Below are positions 55,670 to 64,000 of a stretch of DNA of 64,000 bases, one piece after another (within the stretch, counting starts at the first letter, position 1; every line of letters starts with the position of its first letter). Location of the stretch: NCBI RefSeq assembly GCF_001983165.1, contig NZ_MNPU01000016.1, positions 1 to 64,000 of the forward strand, read 5' to 3'. Source of the stretch: Pseudomonas gessardii (GTDB lineage: Bacteria; Pseudomonadota; Gammaproteobacteria; Pseudomonadales; Pseudomonadaceae). The notes under the pieces were generated by a model. The model had not been told where the DNA came from and did not search any database. It was given only the letters and a program-made list of their open reading frames with translations. Made by a program: the position numbers and the translations under genes.

Positions 55670-57030
55670 ACCCGCCGCGCCATTGCCCTGCCGTGCTGAT
55701 CGCCGCGCCGGCGTCAGGCCAGGGCAAGACCACCGTCACCGCCGCCCTGGCCCGCTTGCACCGCAACCTGGGGCGCAAGGTCCGGGTGTTCAAGTGCGGC
55801 CCGGACTTTCTCGACCCGATGATCCATGAGCGCGCCAGCGGTGCGCCGGTCTATCAATTGGACATGTGGATGGTCGGCGAGCAGGAAAGTCGCCGCCTGC
55901 TGTGGGAAGCCGCGGGGGAGGCGGACCTGATCCTGATCGAGGGCGTGATGGGCCTGTTCGACGGCACCCCCTCCAGCGCCGACCTGGCCCGCCATTTTGG
56001 CGTGCCCGTGCTGGCGGTGATCGACGGCACCGCCATGGCCCAGACCTTCGGCGCCCTGGCGCTGGGGCTGGCGCGTTACCAGGCGGACCTGCCGTTCGCC
56101 GGGGTCTTGGCCAACCGCGTCGGCACCGTGCGCCATGCGCAGTTGCTCGAAGGCAGCCTGACCGAAGGCCTGCGCTGGTACGGCGCGCTGTCCCGGGAAA
56201 CCGGCATTGAGTTACCCAGCCGCCACCTGGGCCTGGTGCAGGCCAGCGAGTTGAATGACCTGGACCTGCGCCTGGATGCCGCCGCTGCCGCCCTGGCCAG
56301 CAGTTGCGAGGTAGCGCTGCCACCGCCGGTGGCATTCGCCGCGCCCGAGGTAATCGAGGCCCAGCCCTTGCTGGCCGGGGTGCGGATTGCCGTAGCCCGT
56401 GACGAAGCCTTTGCCTTCACCTACGGCGCCAGCCTCGACTTGTTGCGGGCGATGGGCGCGCAGTTGCACTTCTTCTCGCCGATCCATGACCGCGTGTTGC
56501 CCGATGCCCACAGCCTTTATCTGCCCGGGGGCTACCCGGAGCTGCATCACCAGGCGCTGTCGCAAAACACCGCGATGCTGCAGGCGATCCGCGCCCATCA
56601 CGCTGCCGGCAAACCGTTGCTGGCCGAATGCGGGGGCATGCTCTACCTGCTCGACTCCTTGACCGATGTCGAGGGCTCCCGCGCCGAACTACTGGGCCTG
56701 CTGCAAGGCGATGCGGTCATGCAGAAACGCCTGGCGGCCCTGGCCCTGCAAACGGTCGAGCTGCCAGAAGGCGTGCTGCGCGGCCATACCTATCATCACT
56801 CCCTGACCAGCACGCAGTGGCAGCCGATTGCCCGTGGCCTGAGCCCCAATGGCGGGCGTGGCGCCGAGGCGGTGTATCGCCAGGGGCGGATGACGGCCTC
56901 CTATGTGCACTTTTATTTCCCGTCGAACCCGGTTGCAGTGGCCGCGTTGTTTGCGCCAGACCGGCAAGCCGTTATCGCAGACCACCACGGTGCAAATGTG
57001 GGAGCGGGCTTGCCCGCGATAGGGCCATGA
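55666..57030 (+). CDS. cobB: Cobyrinic acid a,c-diamide synthase
   Basis: A 454-residue glutamine-dependent amidase. The N-terminal ATPase has VLIAAPASGQGKTTVTAAL and DLILIEGVMGLFDGTPS; the C-terminal glutaminase holds the nucleophile Cys in PLLAECGGMLYLLD and a final His in HTYHHSLT. The last residues ([15 protein letters not shown]) are encoded by a REP-type sequence at about 56996-57023 and do not belong to the normal protein end. It overlaps bluB by four bases. Confidence 0.95.
   Translation: MNPPRHCPAVLIAAPASGQGKTTVTAALARLHRNLGRKVRVFKCGPDFLDPMIHERASGAPVYQLDMWMVGEQESRRLLWEAAGEADLILIEGVMGLFDGTPSSADLARHFGVPVLAVIDGTAMAQTFGALALGLARYQADLPFAGVLANRVGTVRHAQLLEGSLTEGLRWYGALSRETGIELPSRHLGLVQASELNDLDLRLDAAAAALASSCEVALPPPVAFAAPEVIEAQPLLAGVRIAVARDEAFAFTYGASLDLLRAMGAQLHFFSPIHDRVLPDAHSLYLPGGYPELHHQALSQNTAMLQAIRAHHAAGKPLLAECGGMLYLLDSLTDVEGSRAELLGLLQGDAVMQKRLAALALQTVELPEGVLRGHTYHHSLTSTQWQPIARGLSPNGGRGAEAVYRQGRMTASYVHFYFPSNPVAVAALFAPDRQAVIADHHGANVGAGLPAIGP
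56996..57023. repeat. REP half-element inside the cobB 3' end
   Basis: Tgtgggagcgggcttgcccg matches the genome REP core with ctc changed to ccc. It sits in frame at the end of cobB and reaches to four bases before the bluB start codon. Confidence 0.85.
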
Positions 57031-57677
57031 CCGACCACGCCTACCCCCAGGCCGAGCGCGACGCGATCTACCGCGCCATCGCCGAACGTCGTGACATGCG
57101 CCACTTCAGCGGCGGCACCGTCGCCCCGGAGCTGCTGCAGCGCCTGCTGCAAGCCGCGCACCAGGCCCCCAGCGTCGGCCTGATGCAGCCCTGGCGCTTT
57201 ATCCGCATCAGCGACCGCAACCTGCGCGGGCAGATCCAGCAGTTGGTGGAAGCCGAACGCATCCGCACCGCGCAAGCCCTGGGCGAGCGCTCGGACGATT
57301 TCATGAGGCTCAAGGTCGAAGGCATCCACGACTGCGCCGAGGTGCTGGTGGCGGCGTTGATGGATGACCGCGAGCGGCATATTTTCGGGCGCCGGACCTT
57401 GCCGGAAATGGACCTGGCCTCGCTGTCCTGCGCGATCCAGAATCTATGGCTGGCGTCCCGCGCCGAAGGCCTGGGCCTGGGCTGGGTGTCGTTGTTCGAG
57501 CCCCGGGACCTGGCCGACCTGCTGGGCCTGCCGCCCGGCGCCAAGCCCCTGGCCGTGCTGTGCCTGGGCCCGGTGACCGAGTTCTACCCGGCACCGATGT
57601 TGCAACTCGAAGGCTGGACCCAACCGCGTCCGCTGAGTGACATGCTGTATGAAAATTATTGGGGAGTGAGTCAATGA
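57027..57677 (+). CDS. bluB: 5,6-Dimethylbenzimidazole synthase
   Basis: A 216-residue nitroreductase-like enzyme that uses FMNH2 and oxygen to make DMB, the lower ligand of cobalamin. FMN-binding motifs [12 protein letters not shown] near 24-35 and [14 protein letters not shown] near 48-61 are typical. A later [15 protein letters not shown] stretch matches BluB. ATG 57027 overlaps the cobB stop (ATGA). The start region lies next to the REP sequence, so initiation may depend on coupling. Confidence 0.94.
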   Translation: MTDHAYPQAERDAIYRAIAERRDMRHFSGGTVAPELLQRLLQAAHQAPSVGLMQPWRFIRISDRNLRGQIQQLVEAERIRTAQALGERSDDFMRLKVEGIHDCAEVLVAALMDDRERHIFGRRTLPEMDLASLSCAIQNLWLASRAEGLGLGWVSLFEPRDLADLLGLPPGAKPLAVLCLGPVTEFYPAPMLQLEGWTQPRPLSDMLYENYWGVSQ

Positions 57678-58582
57678 GTGTGGCCTTGCTGAGTGTCGCT
57701 GCAGTGGCGCTGGATGCGCTGCTGGGCGAGCCCAGGCGCTGGCATCCGCTGGTGGCGTTCGGCAATTTTGCCGGGCGCATCGAGCAACGTTTCAACTCCG
57801 CAGGGCGCGGCTGGCGCAGCCATGGCGTGACCGCGTGGTTTATCTGCGTGATACCCCTGACCTTGCTGGCCACGGCCTTGTCCTGGGCGCCTTATTTCGG
57901 CTGGGTGATCGAGATCCTCGCGTTGTACCTGGCCCTGGGTATGCGCAGCCTGGGTGAGCATGTGTTGCCGGTGGCCCGGGCCCTGCGCAGTGGTGACCTG
58001 GACGAGGCGCGCACGCGCGTCAGTTACCTGGTCAGCCGCGAAACCCGTGAACTGGACAGCACTGAAGTGGCGCGGGCCGCCACCGAATCGGTGCTGGAAA
58101 ACGGCAGCGACGCGGTGTTCGCCGCGCTGTTCTGGTTTGTCGTGGCCGGCGTGCCGGGCGTGGTGCTGTACCGCCTGAGCAATACCCTGGATGCCATGTG
58201 GGGCTATCGCAACGAACGCTTTGAACGCTTTGGCTGGGCGGCGGCGAAGATTGACGACGTACTCAATTACATCCCCGCCCGCCTGGTCGCCTTGACCTAC
58301 GCTGTGCTGGGCAAGACACGCCTGGCACTCACCTGCTGGCGCCGCCAGGGCCCGACCTGGGACAGCCCGAATGCCGGGCCGGTGATGGCCGCAGGTGCGG
58401 GCGCCCTGGGTGTCGAGCTGGGCGGGGCGGCGATTTATCACGGTGAGTTGCACCAGCGTCCACCCCTCGGCGAAGGGCCCGTGGCCGATGCCGATTCCAT
58501 CGAGCGTGGCTGGCAACTGGTGCAGCGCGGCGTGTGGTTGTGGGTGTTGATCCTGTGTGCGGGGGCGCAATTTTATGCTTGA
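57674..58582 (+). CDS. cbiB: Adenosylcobinamide-phosphate synthase
   Basis: A 302-residue membrane protein with about four to five hydrophobic segments that joins aminopropanol phosphate to adenosylcobyric acid. Family motifs: [19 protein letters not shown] at 13-31, [29 protein letters not shown], and [19 protein letters not shown] with the conserved WGY. In Pseudomonas literature it is often called CobD. It overlaps bluB by four bases and the next gene by eight. Confidence 0.95.
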   Translation: MSVALLSVAAVALDALLGEPRRWHPLVAFGNFAGRIEQRFNSAGRGWRSHGVTAWFICVIPLTLLATALSWAPYFGWVIEILALYLALGMRSLGEHVLPVARALRSGDLDEARTRVSYLVSRETRELDSTEVARAATESVLENGSDAVFAALFWFVVAGVPGVVLYRLSNTLDAMWGYRNERFERFGWAAAKIDDVLNYIPARLVALTYAVLGKTRLALTCWRRQGPTWDSPNAGPVMAAGAGALGVELGGAAIYHGELHQRPPLGEGPVADADSIERGWQLVQRGVWLWVLILCAGAQFYA

Positions 58583-59564
58583 ACACGGTGGACGGCTGCG
58601 CAAGGCGGCGATGCGGTACGGCATCGCCCAGGAAGACTGGCTGGACCTGTCCAGTGGCCTCGCGCCCTGGCCCTGGCCCATCCCGCCCATCCCACTACGG
58701 GCCTGGGCACGTCTGCCCGAGACCGATGACGGCCTGGAGCAGGCGGCCTGCCACTACTACGGCGCAGCCCAGGTATTGCCGGTGCCGGGATCCCAGGCGG
58801 CCATCCAGTTGCTGCCGCGCCTGCGCCGCACGGGCAAGGTCGGCGTGTTGTCGCCATGCTATGCCGAGCATGCCGAAGCCTGGCGCCGCGCCGGTTATAT
58901 CGTGCGTGAAGTGCTGGAGCAGGAAGTCGACTTCTTCCTCGACAGCCTCGACGTGCTGGTGGTGGTCAACCCCAACAACCCCACCGGCCTGAGCCTTGCG
59001 CCCCAGCGCCTGCTGGATTGGCATGCGCGGCTGGCCCAGCGCGGTGGCTGGCTGGTGGTGGATGAAGCCTTTATGGACAACACCCCGCAGTTGAGCCTGG
59101 CGAGCCAGAGCCATCAGGTGGGGTTGATTGTGTTGCGTTCGTTCGGCAAGTTTTTTGGCTTGGCCGGGGTTCGCCTGGGCTTTGTGCTGGCCGAACGCAA
59201 ACTGCTCAAGCTGCTGGCTGAACAGGTCGGGCCATGGGCGGTCAGTGGGCCGACGCGGGTGTTGGGGCAGGCCTGCCTGAAAGACCCTGCTGGCCATACA
59301 CAGCAACGCCGGCGCTGTGATCAGGCCAGCCAGCGCCTGTTCGGGCTGCTGGAGCACTACGGCCTGCGCCCGCAAGGCGGTTGCGCGCTGTTCCAGTGGC
59401 TGATCACCGAGCGCGCTGAGCAGCTACATGAGTTCATGGCCCAGCGCGGCATCCTGTTGCGCCTGTTTGCCCACGACAGCAGCCTGCGCTTTGGCCTGCC
59501 CGGGACGGACGCCGATTGGGCGCGCTTTGAACAAGCGCTGATTGCCTGGAAGCAAGCCTCATGA
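58575..59564 (+). CDS. cobD: L-threonine-O-3-phosphate decarboxylase (aminopropanol-phosphate supply)
   Basis: A 329-residue PLP enzyme that decarboxylates threonine phosphate to (R)-1-aminopropan-2-yl phosphate. N-terminal [17 protein letters not shown] is the family start, [11 protein letters not shown] and the PLP-lysine motif [15 protein letters not shown] (Lys192) follow. It is a type I aminotransferase-fold enzyme. Pseudomonas papers call this protein CobC; the symbol here follows the Salmonella naming. Overlaps cbiB by eight bases and cobQ by four. Confidence 0.92.
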   Translation: MLEHGGRLRKAAMRYGIAQEDWLDLSSGLAPWPWPIPPIPLRAWARLPETDDGLEQAACHYYGAAQVLPVPGSQAAIQLLPRLRRTGKVGVLSPCYAEHAEAWRRAGYIVREVLEQEVDFFLDSLDVLVVVNPNNPTGLSLAPQRLLDWHARLAQRGGWLVVDEAFMDNTPQLSLASQSHQVGLIVLRSFGKFFGLAGVRLGFVLAERKLLKLLAEQVGPWAVSGPTRVLGQACLKDPAGHTQQRRRCDQASQRLFGLLEHYGLRPQGGCALFQWLITERAEQLHEFMAQRGILLRLFAHDSSLRFGLPGTDADWARFEQALIAWKQAS

Positions 59565-61012
59565 CCACCCTGATGGTGCAAGGCACCACCTCTGACGCGG
59601 GCAAAAGCACCCTGGTGACCGCGCTATGCCGTTGGGTCGTGCGCCAGGGCGTGCCGGTGGTGCCGTTCAAGCCGCAGAACATGGCGCTCAACAGCGCAGT
59701 CACGGCCGAAGGTGGCGAGATCGGCCGCGCCCAGGCCGTGCAGGCCCAGGCCGCCAACCTGGCGCCGCACACCGATATGAACCCGGTGCTGCTCAAGCCC
59801 AACAGTGACACCGGCTCCCAGGTCATCATCCATGGCCACGCCGTGACCAGCATGAATGCCGTGGCCTATCACGACTACAAGGCCATCGCCATGCAGGCGG
59901 TACTGGCGTCCCACGGGCGCTTGAGCGCGGCCTACCCGGTGGTGATGGTCGAAGGCGCAGGCTCGCCGGCCGAGATCAACCTGCGGGCCAATGACATCGC
60001 CAACATGGGGTTTGCCGAAGCGGTGGATTGCCCGGTGCTGCTGATCGCCGATATCAATCGCGGCGGGGTGTTCGCCCATCTGGTGGGTACGTTGGAGTTG
60101 CTGTCGCCGTCGGAACAAGCGCGGGTCAAGGGTTTTATCATCAATCGCTTCCGTGGCGATATCGCCCTGCTGCAACCGGGCCTCGACTGGCTTGAGGCAC
60201 GCACCGGCAAACCGGTGGTGGGCGTGTTGCCTTACGTGATGGACCTGCACCTGGAAGCCGAGGATGGCATCGACCAGCGCCAGATCGACAAGGCGGCGCA
60301 GGTGCTCAAAGTGGTGGTGCCGGTGTTGCCACGCATCAGCAACCACACCGACTTCGACCCGCTGCGCCTGCATCCCCAGGTGGATTTGCAGTTTGTCGGC
60401 CCGGGCCAGGCAATCCCCGCCGCCGACCTGATCATCCTGCCCGGTTCAAAAAGCGTGCGCAGCGACCTGGCCTACCTGCGCGCCAATGGCTGGGACACTG
60501 CCATTGCCCGGCACCTGCGTTACGGCGGCAAGGTGCTGGGCATCTGCGGCGGCCTGCAAATGCTGGGCGAGCAGGTCCACGACCCGCTGGGCCTGGAAGG
60601 CATGCCGGGTTCCAGTGCTGGCCTGGGCCTGCTGGCCTTGAGCACCACCCTGGAGGCCGAGAAACAATTGCGCAATGTGCGGGGCCGCTTGGCGTTGGAA
60701 GAGGCACCGGTCAGCGGTTATGAGATCCATGCGGGCGTGACCCGAGGTGCCGCCCTGGAGCAGCCAGCGGTGCGTCTGGATGATGGCCGCAGCGACGGTG
60801 CTTGTAGCGATGACGGGCAGATCCTCGGCACTTATCTGCATGGCCTGTTCGAGACGCCCGCCGCCTGCAGCGCCTTGTTGCGCTGGGCCGGTTTGCAGGA
60901 GGTGCAGGACGTCGATTACCACGGCCTGCGCGAGCGCGATATCGAGCGCTTGGCGGATTTGGTGGAGCAGCATTTGGATACCCGGTTGCTGCGCCAGTTA
61001 TGTGGGATTTGA
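59561..61012 (+). CDS. cobQ: Cobyric acid synthase (amidates b, d, e and g side chains)
   Basis: A 483-residue glutamine amidotransferase. N-terminal ATPase: [20 protein letters not shown] and [45 protein letters not shown]; the glutaminase part shows [13 protein letters not shown] with the nucleophile cysteine and [10 protein letters not shown] near the end. Length is usual for CobQ (about 480). It overlaps cobD by four bases. Confidence 0.96.
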   Translation: MTTLMVQGTTSDAGKSTLVTALCRWVVRQGVPVVPFKPQNMALNSAVTAEGGEIGRAQAVQAQAANLAPHTDMNPVLLKPNSDTGSQVIIHGHAVTSMNAVAYHDYKAIAMQAVLASHGRLSAAYPVVMVEGAGSPAEINLRANDIANMGFAEAVDCPVLLIADINRGGVFAHLVGTLELLSPSEQARVKGFIINRFRGDIALLQPGLDWLEARTGKPVVGVLPYVMDLHLEAEDGIDQRQIDKAAQVLKVVVPVLPRISNHTDFDPLRLHPQVDLQFVGPGQAIPAADLIILPGSKSVRSDLAYLRANGWDTAIARHLRYGGKVLGICGGLQMLGEQVHDPLGLEGMPGSSAGLGLLALSTTLEAEKQLRNVRGRLALEEAPVSGYEIHAGVTRGAALEQPAVRLDDGRSDGACSDDGQILGTYLHGLFETPAACSALLRWAGLQEVQDVDYHGLRERDIERLADLVEQHLDTRLLRQLCGI

Positions 61013-61022
61013 GGGCTTGACC

Positions 61023-61544
61023 ATGTTGCAATTGATCCTCGGCGGCGCCCGCTCCGGTAAAAGCCGCCTGGCGGAAAAACTCGCCAGCGACAGCGCCATG
61101 CCCGTCACCTATATCGCCACCAGCCAGCCCCAGGATGGTGAAATGAACGCGCGCGTGGCCCTGCATCGCCAGCGTCGCCCACGTGAGTGGGGGCTGGTCG
61201 AGGAGCCGCTGGAACTGGCGCGGGTTCTGCGTGAAAACGCCGCCCCTGGGCATTGCCTGCTGGTCGATTGCCTGACCCTGTGGCTTACCAACCTGCTGAT
61301 GCTGGACGACCCGCAGCGCCTGGGGGGCGAGCGCGAACACTTGCTGGACTGCCTGGCGTCGCTGCCGGGGGAAATCATTTTTGTCAGCAACGAGACCGGA
61401 CTGGGTGTCGTACCGCTGGGCGAATTGACTCGCCGCTATGTGGATGAAGCCGGTTGGCTGCATCAAGCCCTGGCCGAGCGCTGTCAGCGTGTTGTGCTGA
61501 CTGTTGCGGGCCTGCCCCTGACTTTGAAAGGTACTGCGTTATGA
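61023..61544 (+). CDS. cobU: Adenosylcobinamide kinase / GTP:adenosylcobinamide-phosphate guanylyltransferase
   Basis: A 173-residue bifunctional enzyme (CobP in Pseudomonas) that activates adenosylcobinamide phosphate with GTP. The P-loop GGARSGKS at 7-14 is followed by [22 protein letters not shown] with the catalytic His, and [13 protein letters not shown] 61023 lies ten bases after the cobQ stop; its stop overlaps cobT by four. Confidence 0.95.
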   Translation: MLQLILGGARSGKSRLAEKLASDSAMPVTYIATSQPQDGEMNARVALHRQRRPREWGLVEEPLELARVLRENAAPGHCLLVDCLTLWLTNLLMLDDPQRLGGEREHLLDCLASLPGEIIFVSNETGLGVVPLGELTRRYVDEAGWLHQALAERCQRVVLTVAGLPLTLKGTAL

Positions 61545-62596
61545 GCCCATCCTGGTGGCTGGACCCGTGCAAGGCGCTGGACGCCGCGGCCTATGAACAA
61601 GCCCTGGCCCGCCAGCAGCAACTGACCAAGCCCGCCGGGTCCCTGGGGCAACTGGAGGCGCTGGCGGTGCAACTGGCCGGCTTGCAGGGCCGGCTCAAGC
61701 CGACGGTCGAGCAGGTGTGGATCGCTATCTTTGCCGGCGATCACGGCGTGGTCGCCGAAGGGGTCTCGGCCTATCCCCAGGAAGTCACCGCGCAGATGCT
61801 GCACAACTTTGTCAGCGGCGGTGCGGCGATCAGCGTGCTGGCCCGGCAACTGGATGCACAACTGGAAGTGGTGGACCTGGGCACCGTGACCCCAGCGCTC
61901 GACCTGCCGGGCGTGCGTCACCTGAATATCGCCCCGGGCACGGCCAATTTCGTGCTGGGCGCGGCCATGACCGAGGCCCAGGGCCGGCTGGCCCTGGCGG
62001 CGGGACGTGCCAGTGTGCAGCGCGCACTCAACGCCGGTGCGCAGTTGTTTATTGGCGGCGAGATGGGCATCGGCAATACCACCGCCGCCAGTGCGCTGGC
62101 CTGTGCCTTGCTCGATTGCCCGGTCAGCGACCTGACCGGTCCCGGCACCGGCCTGAATGCCCAGGGCGTGAGCCATAAAGTGGCGGTGATCGAGCGCGCC
62201 CTGGCAGTGCATGCTGGGCAGCGCGGCGACCCGTTGCAGACCTTGTTCAATCTTGGTGGCCTGGAGATTGCCGGGTTGGTGGGGGCGTATCTGGCCTGCG
62301 CCCAGGCGGGGGTGGTGGTGCTGGTCGACGGGTTTATCTGCACCGTCGCGGCCCTGGTTGCCACGCGCCTCAATCCGTCGTGCCGGCCTTGGCTGTTGTT
62401 TGGCCACCGGGGCGCCGAGCCGGGCCATCGCCATGTGTTGCAAAGCCTTGGCGCCGAGCCGCTGCTGGAACTGGGCCTGCGCCTGGGCGAGGGCAGTGGC
62501 GCGGCGCTGGCAGTGCCCCTGTTGCGCCTGGCCTGTGCGTTGCACGGGCAGATGGCCACGTTCGCAGAAGCCGCCGTGGCGGATCGCCCGGCATGA
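61541..62596 (+). CDS. cobT: Nicotinate-nucleotide-dimethylbenzimidazole phosphoribosyltransferase
   Basis: A 351-residue enzyme that makes alpha-ribazole-5'-phosphate from DMB and nicotinate mononucleotide. Family signatures [21 protein letters not shown] (split by the substrate site), [14 protein letters not shown] and [10 protein letters not shown] are complete. The catalytic base is expected in the C-terminal [13 protein letters not shown] region (Glu). It is paired with BluB, which supplies DMB, in the same operon. Confidence 0.95.
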   Translation: MSPSWWLDPCKALDAAAYEQALARQQQLTKPAGSLGQLEALAVQLAGLQGRLKPTVEQVWIAIFAGDHGVVAEGVSAYPQEVTAQMLHNFVSGGAAISVLARQLDAQLEVVDLGTVTPALDLPGVRHLNIAPGTANFVLGAAMTEAQGRLALAAGRASVQRALNAGAQLFIGGEMGIGNTTAASALACALLDCPVSDLTGPGTGLNAQGVSHKVAVIERALAVHAGQRGDPLQTLFNLGGLEIAGLVGAYLACAQAGVVVLVDGFICTVAALVATRLNPSCRPWLLFGHRGAEPGHRHVLQSLGAEPLLELGLRLGEGSGAALAVPLLRLACALHGQMATFAEAAVADRPA

Positions 62597-63168
62597 CCTT
62601 GCACCTGGACCTGCTGCGCCATGGCGAAACCGAACTGGGCGGCGGCTTGCGCGGCAGCCTGGATGATGCGCTGACGGCCAAGGGTTGGGCGCAGATGCGC
62701 GAGGCCGTGCGGGAGCACGGGCCGTGGGATCGCCTGGTCAGCTCACCGCTGCAACGCTGTGCACGTTTCGCTGAAGAGTTGGGCGCACGCCTGAACCTGC
62801 CGGTGAGCCTGGAACAGGCTCTACAGGAGCTGCATTTCGGCGCTTGGGAAGGGCAGAGTGCGGCGCAGTTGATGGAAACCGATGCCGAGGCATTGGGCCT
62901 GTTCTGGGCCGATCCCTATCGCTTTACTCCACCGGATGGCGAGCCTGTCGCGGCGTTTTCCCAGCGCGTACGCGGTGCAGTCCTACGCTTGCATCAACTG
63001 TATGCCGGTCAACGGGTGCTGTTGATCAGTCATGGTGGCGTCATGCGTTTACTGCTGGCCGAGGCCCGTGGCTTGCCCCGTGAACAGTTGCTGAATGTCG
63101 AGGTGGGCCACGGCGGCTTGTTCAGCCTGCGGGTCGAGGCCGATGGTGTGTTGAGCGAGGGCGCCTGA
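62593..63168 (+). CDS. cobC: Alpha-ribazole phosphatase (histidine phosphatase family)
   Basis: A 191-residue phosphatase that removes the 5'-phosphate of alpha-ribazole or adenosylcobalamin phosphate. The catalytic RHG motif [11 protein letters not shown] is at residues 7-17, the second histidine in [14 protein letters not shown] near 145-158, and the middle [13 protein letters not shown] follows the family pattern. It overlaps cobT by four bases. Not to be confused with the PLP enzyme called CobC in Pseudomonas. Confidence 0.87.
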   Translation: MTLHLDLLRHGETELGGGLRGSLDDALTAKGWAQMREAVREHGPWDRLVSSPLQRCARFAEELGARLNLPVSLEQALQELHFGAWEGQSAAQLMETDAEALGLFWADPYRFTPPDGEPVAAFSQRVRGAVLRLHQLYAGQRVLLISHGGVMRLLLAEARGLPREQLLNVEVGHGGLFSLRVEADGVLSEGA

Positions 63169-63897
63169 ATGCTGCCGTTCTGGATTGCCCTGCAGTTTCT
63201 CAGCAGCCTGCCGATTCGCTTGCCAGGCATGCCGCAACCCCAGGAACTGGGGCGCTCGCTGCTGTTTTATCCGCTGGTGGGGTTGTTGTTCGGCCTGCTG
63301 CTATGGGGCCTGAACACGCTGTTGATGGGCGCACCGTTGCTGTTGCACGCGGCCCTGCTGCTGACGGCCTGGGTGTTGCTCAGCGGTGGCCTGCACCTGG
63401 ATGGCCTGGCGGACAGCGCTGACGCCTGGCTGGGTGGCTTTGGCGACCGCGAACGCACCCTGAGCATCATGAAGGACCCGCGCAGCGGCCCGATTGCCGT
63501 GGTCACCCTGGGCTTGGTGCTGCTGCTCAAATTCAGCGCCCTGGTGGCCCTGATTGAGCAACACAATGGCGCCGCATTGATCCTCGCGCCGTTGATCGGT
63601 CGCAGCTCGCTGCTGGCACTGTTTCTCACCACCCGTTACGTGCGCACCGGGGGCCTGGGCCAGGCGCTGGCTGACCATTTGCCACGGATTGTCGGGCAGC
63701 AGGTGCTGATCCTCAGTGGCCTGGCGTGTGTGTTGATCGGCGGTTTCAGCGGCGGGATTGCGGTGTTGCTGGCGGCCATCTGCTTTGTGGGCTTGCGGCA
63801 GGTGATGATCAATCGACTGGGCGGCACCACCGGTGACACGGCCGGCGCCTTGTTGGAACTGCTGGAAGTGGCGGTGTTGATTGGCCTGGTTCTGTAA
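63169..63897 (+). CDS. cobS: Adenosylcobinamide-GDP ribazoletransferase (cobalamin synthase)
   Basis: A 242-residue membrane enzyme that joins adenosylcobinamide-GDP with alpha-ribazole, the last step of nucleotide-loop assembly; CobV in Pseudomonas. About six helices; the acidic motif GGLHLDGLADSADAWLGG (residues 64-81) binds metal and KDPRSGPIAVV follows, both diagnostic. The start is one base after the cobC stop. Last gene of the operon in the window. Confidence 0.95.
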   Translation: MLPFWIALQFLSSLPIRLPGMPQPQELGRSLLFYPLVGLLFGLLLWGLNTLLMGAPLLLHAALLLTAWVLLSGGLHLDGLADSADAWLGGFGDRERTLSIMKDPRSGPIAVVTLGLVLLLKFSALVALIEQHNGAALILAPLIGRSSLLALFLTTRYVRTGGLGQALADHLPRIVGQQVLILSGLACVLIGGFSGGIAVLLAAICFVGLRQVMINRLGGTTGDTAGALLELLEVAVLIGLVL

Positions 63898-63939
63898 CAC
63901 TTTCTTGCATTTCCTTAATCGCGGGTATATACACGCTCC

Positions 63940-64000
63940 ATGCTTGCCTCCCAATGTTTATGTATCAACCTGCGTCGTGCCGCCCGTGGCGTCAGCAGGC
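63940..64000 (+). CDS. Start of a probable MarR-family regulator (partial)
   Basis: ATG 63940 opens a frame that runs off the window: MLASQCLCINLRRAARGVSR. The CLCINLRRAARGVS pattern is like the N-terminal helix of many MarR regulators, and such a gene follows the cobalamin cluster in the Pseudomonas order I recall. Only 20 codons are visible, so the call is tentative. Confidence 0.5.
   Translation, partial: MLASQCLCINLRRAARGVSR

Overview
This 64-kb chromosomal window comes from a Pseudomonas of the fluorescens group. The evidence is gene content and gene order: cysM-rlmD-relA-mazG, purM-purN, hda, and the cobO-to-cobS cluster follow the order I recall for Pseudomonas. Other evidence is the G+C-rich coding, the REP palindromes (tgtgggagcgggcttgctcgc type) in many gaps, and a LapA-type giant adhesin with its own type I exporter. 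I saw no rRNA, tRNA, CRISPR array or complete insertion sequence.

Layout. 1-126 is the 3' end of a group II intron (domains V and VI), cut by the window edge. 0.2-8.7 kb holds housekeeping and envelope genes: a FemAB-like acyltransferase, aquaporin, ABC exporter, periplasmic cyclophilin, hydrolase, LysR regulator, small secreted protein, azoreductase and a DMT transporter. 8.8-11.7 kb has an MscS-type channel and a DEAD-box helicase. 11.9-16 kb is a copABCD copper-resistance operon. 16-19.6 kb has a lipoprotein, a TorF-like porin, several very small genes and cvfB. 19.8-20.8 kb is an A+T-richer pair, a leaderless zinc amidase overlapping a cysteine-rich lipoprotein, which looks like a toxic effector and its immunity protein. 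20.9-24.9 kb is the guanidinobutyrate cluster (symporter, gbuA, gbuR) plus tapT.

25-39.8 kb is the adhesin island. A TolC-HlyD-ABC exporter (minus strand) is divergent from a 3,117-residue adhesin with an N-terminal retention module, about eight 246-residue repeats, a von Willebrand A domain and a C-terminal RTX block. No LapD or LapG gene is adjacent, so this is probably the second (MapA-like) locus and not the LapA locus. 39.9-53 kb is conserved housekeeping (cysM, rlmD, relA, mazG, DUF2058, purMN, DUF2066, an AI-2E/PerM-type membrane protein, hda), followed by two NlpC/P60 lipoproteins.

54.3-63.9 kb begins with a fragment of a sorbosone-dehydrogenase-like gene. A clear cobalamin riboswitch follows, then a tightly overlapping ten-gene operon for the late steps of adenosylcobalamin synthesis (cobO, cobB, bluB, cbiB, cobD, cobQ, cobU, cobT, cobC, cobS). 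The operon covers adenosylation, a,c-amidation, lower-ligand (DMB) synthesis, aminopropanol attachment and nucleotide-loop assembly. The window ends in the first codons of a probable MarR regulator. The best candidates for new biology are the amidase/lipoprotein pair, a REP element fused into the end of cobB, the duplicated TAAG site in the adhesin, and a perfect palindrome between gbuA and gbuR.
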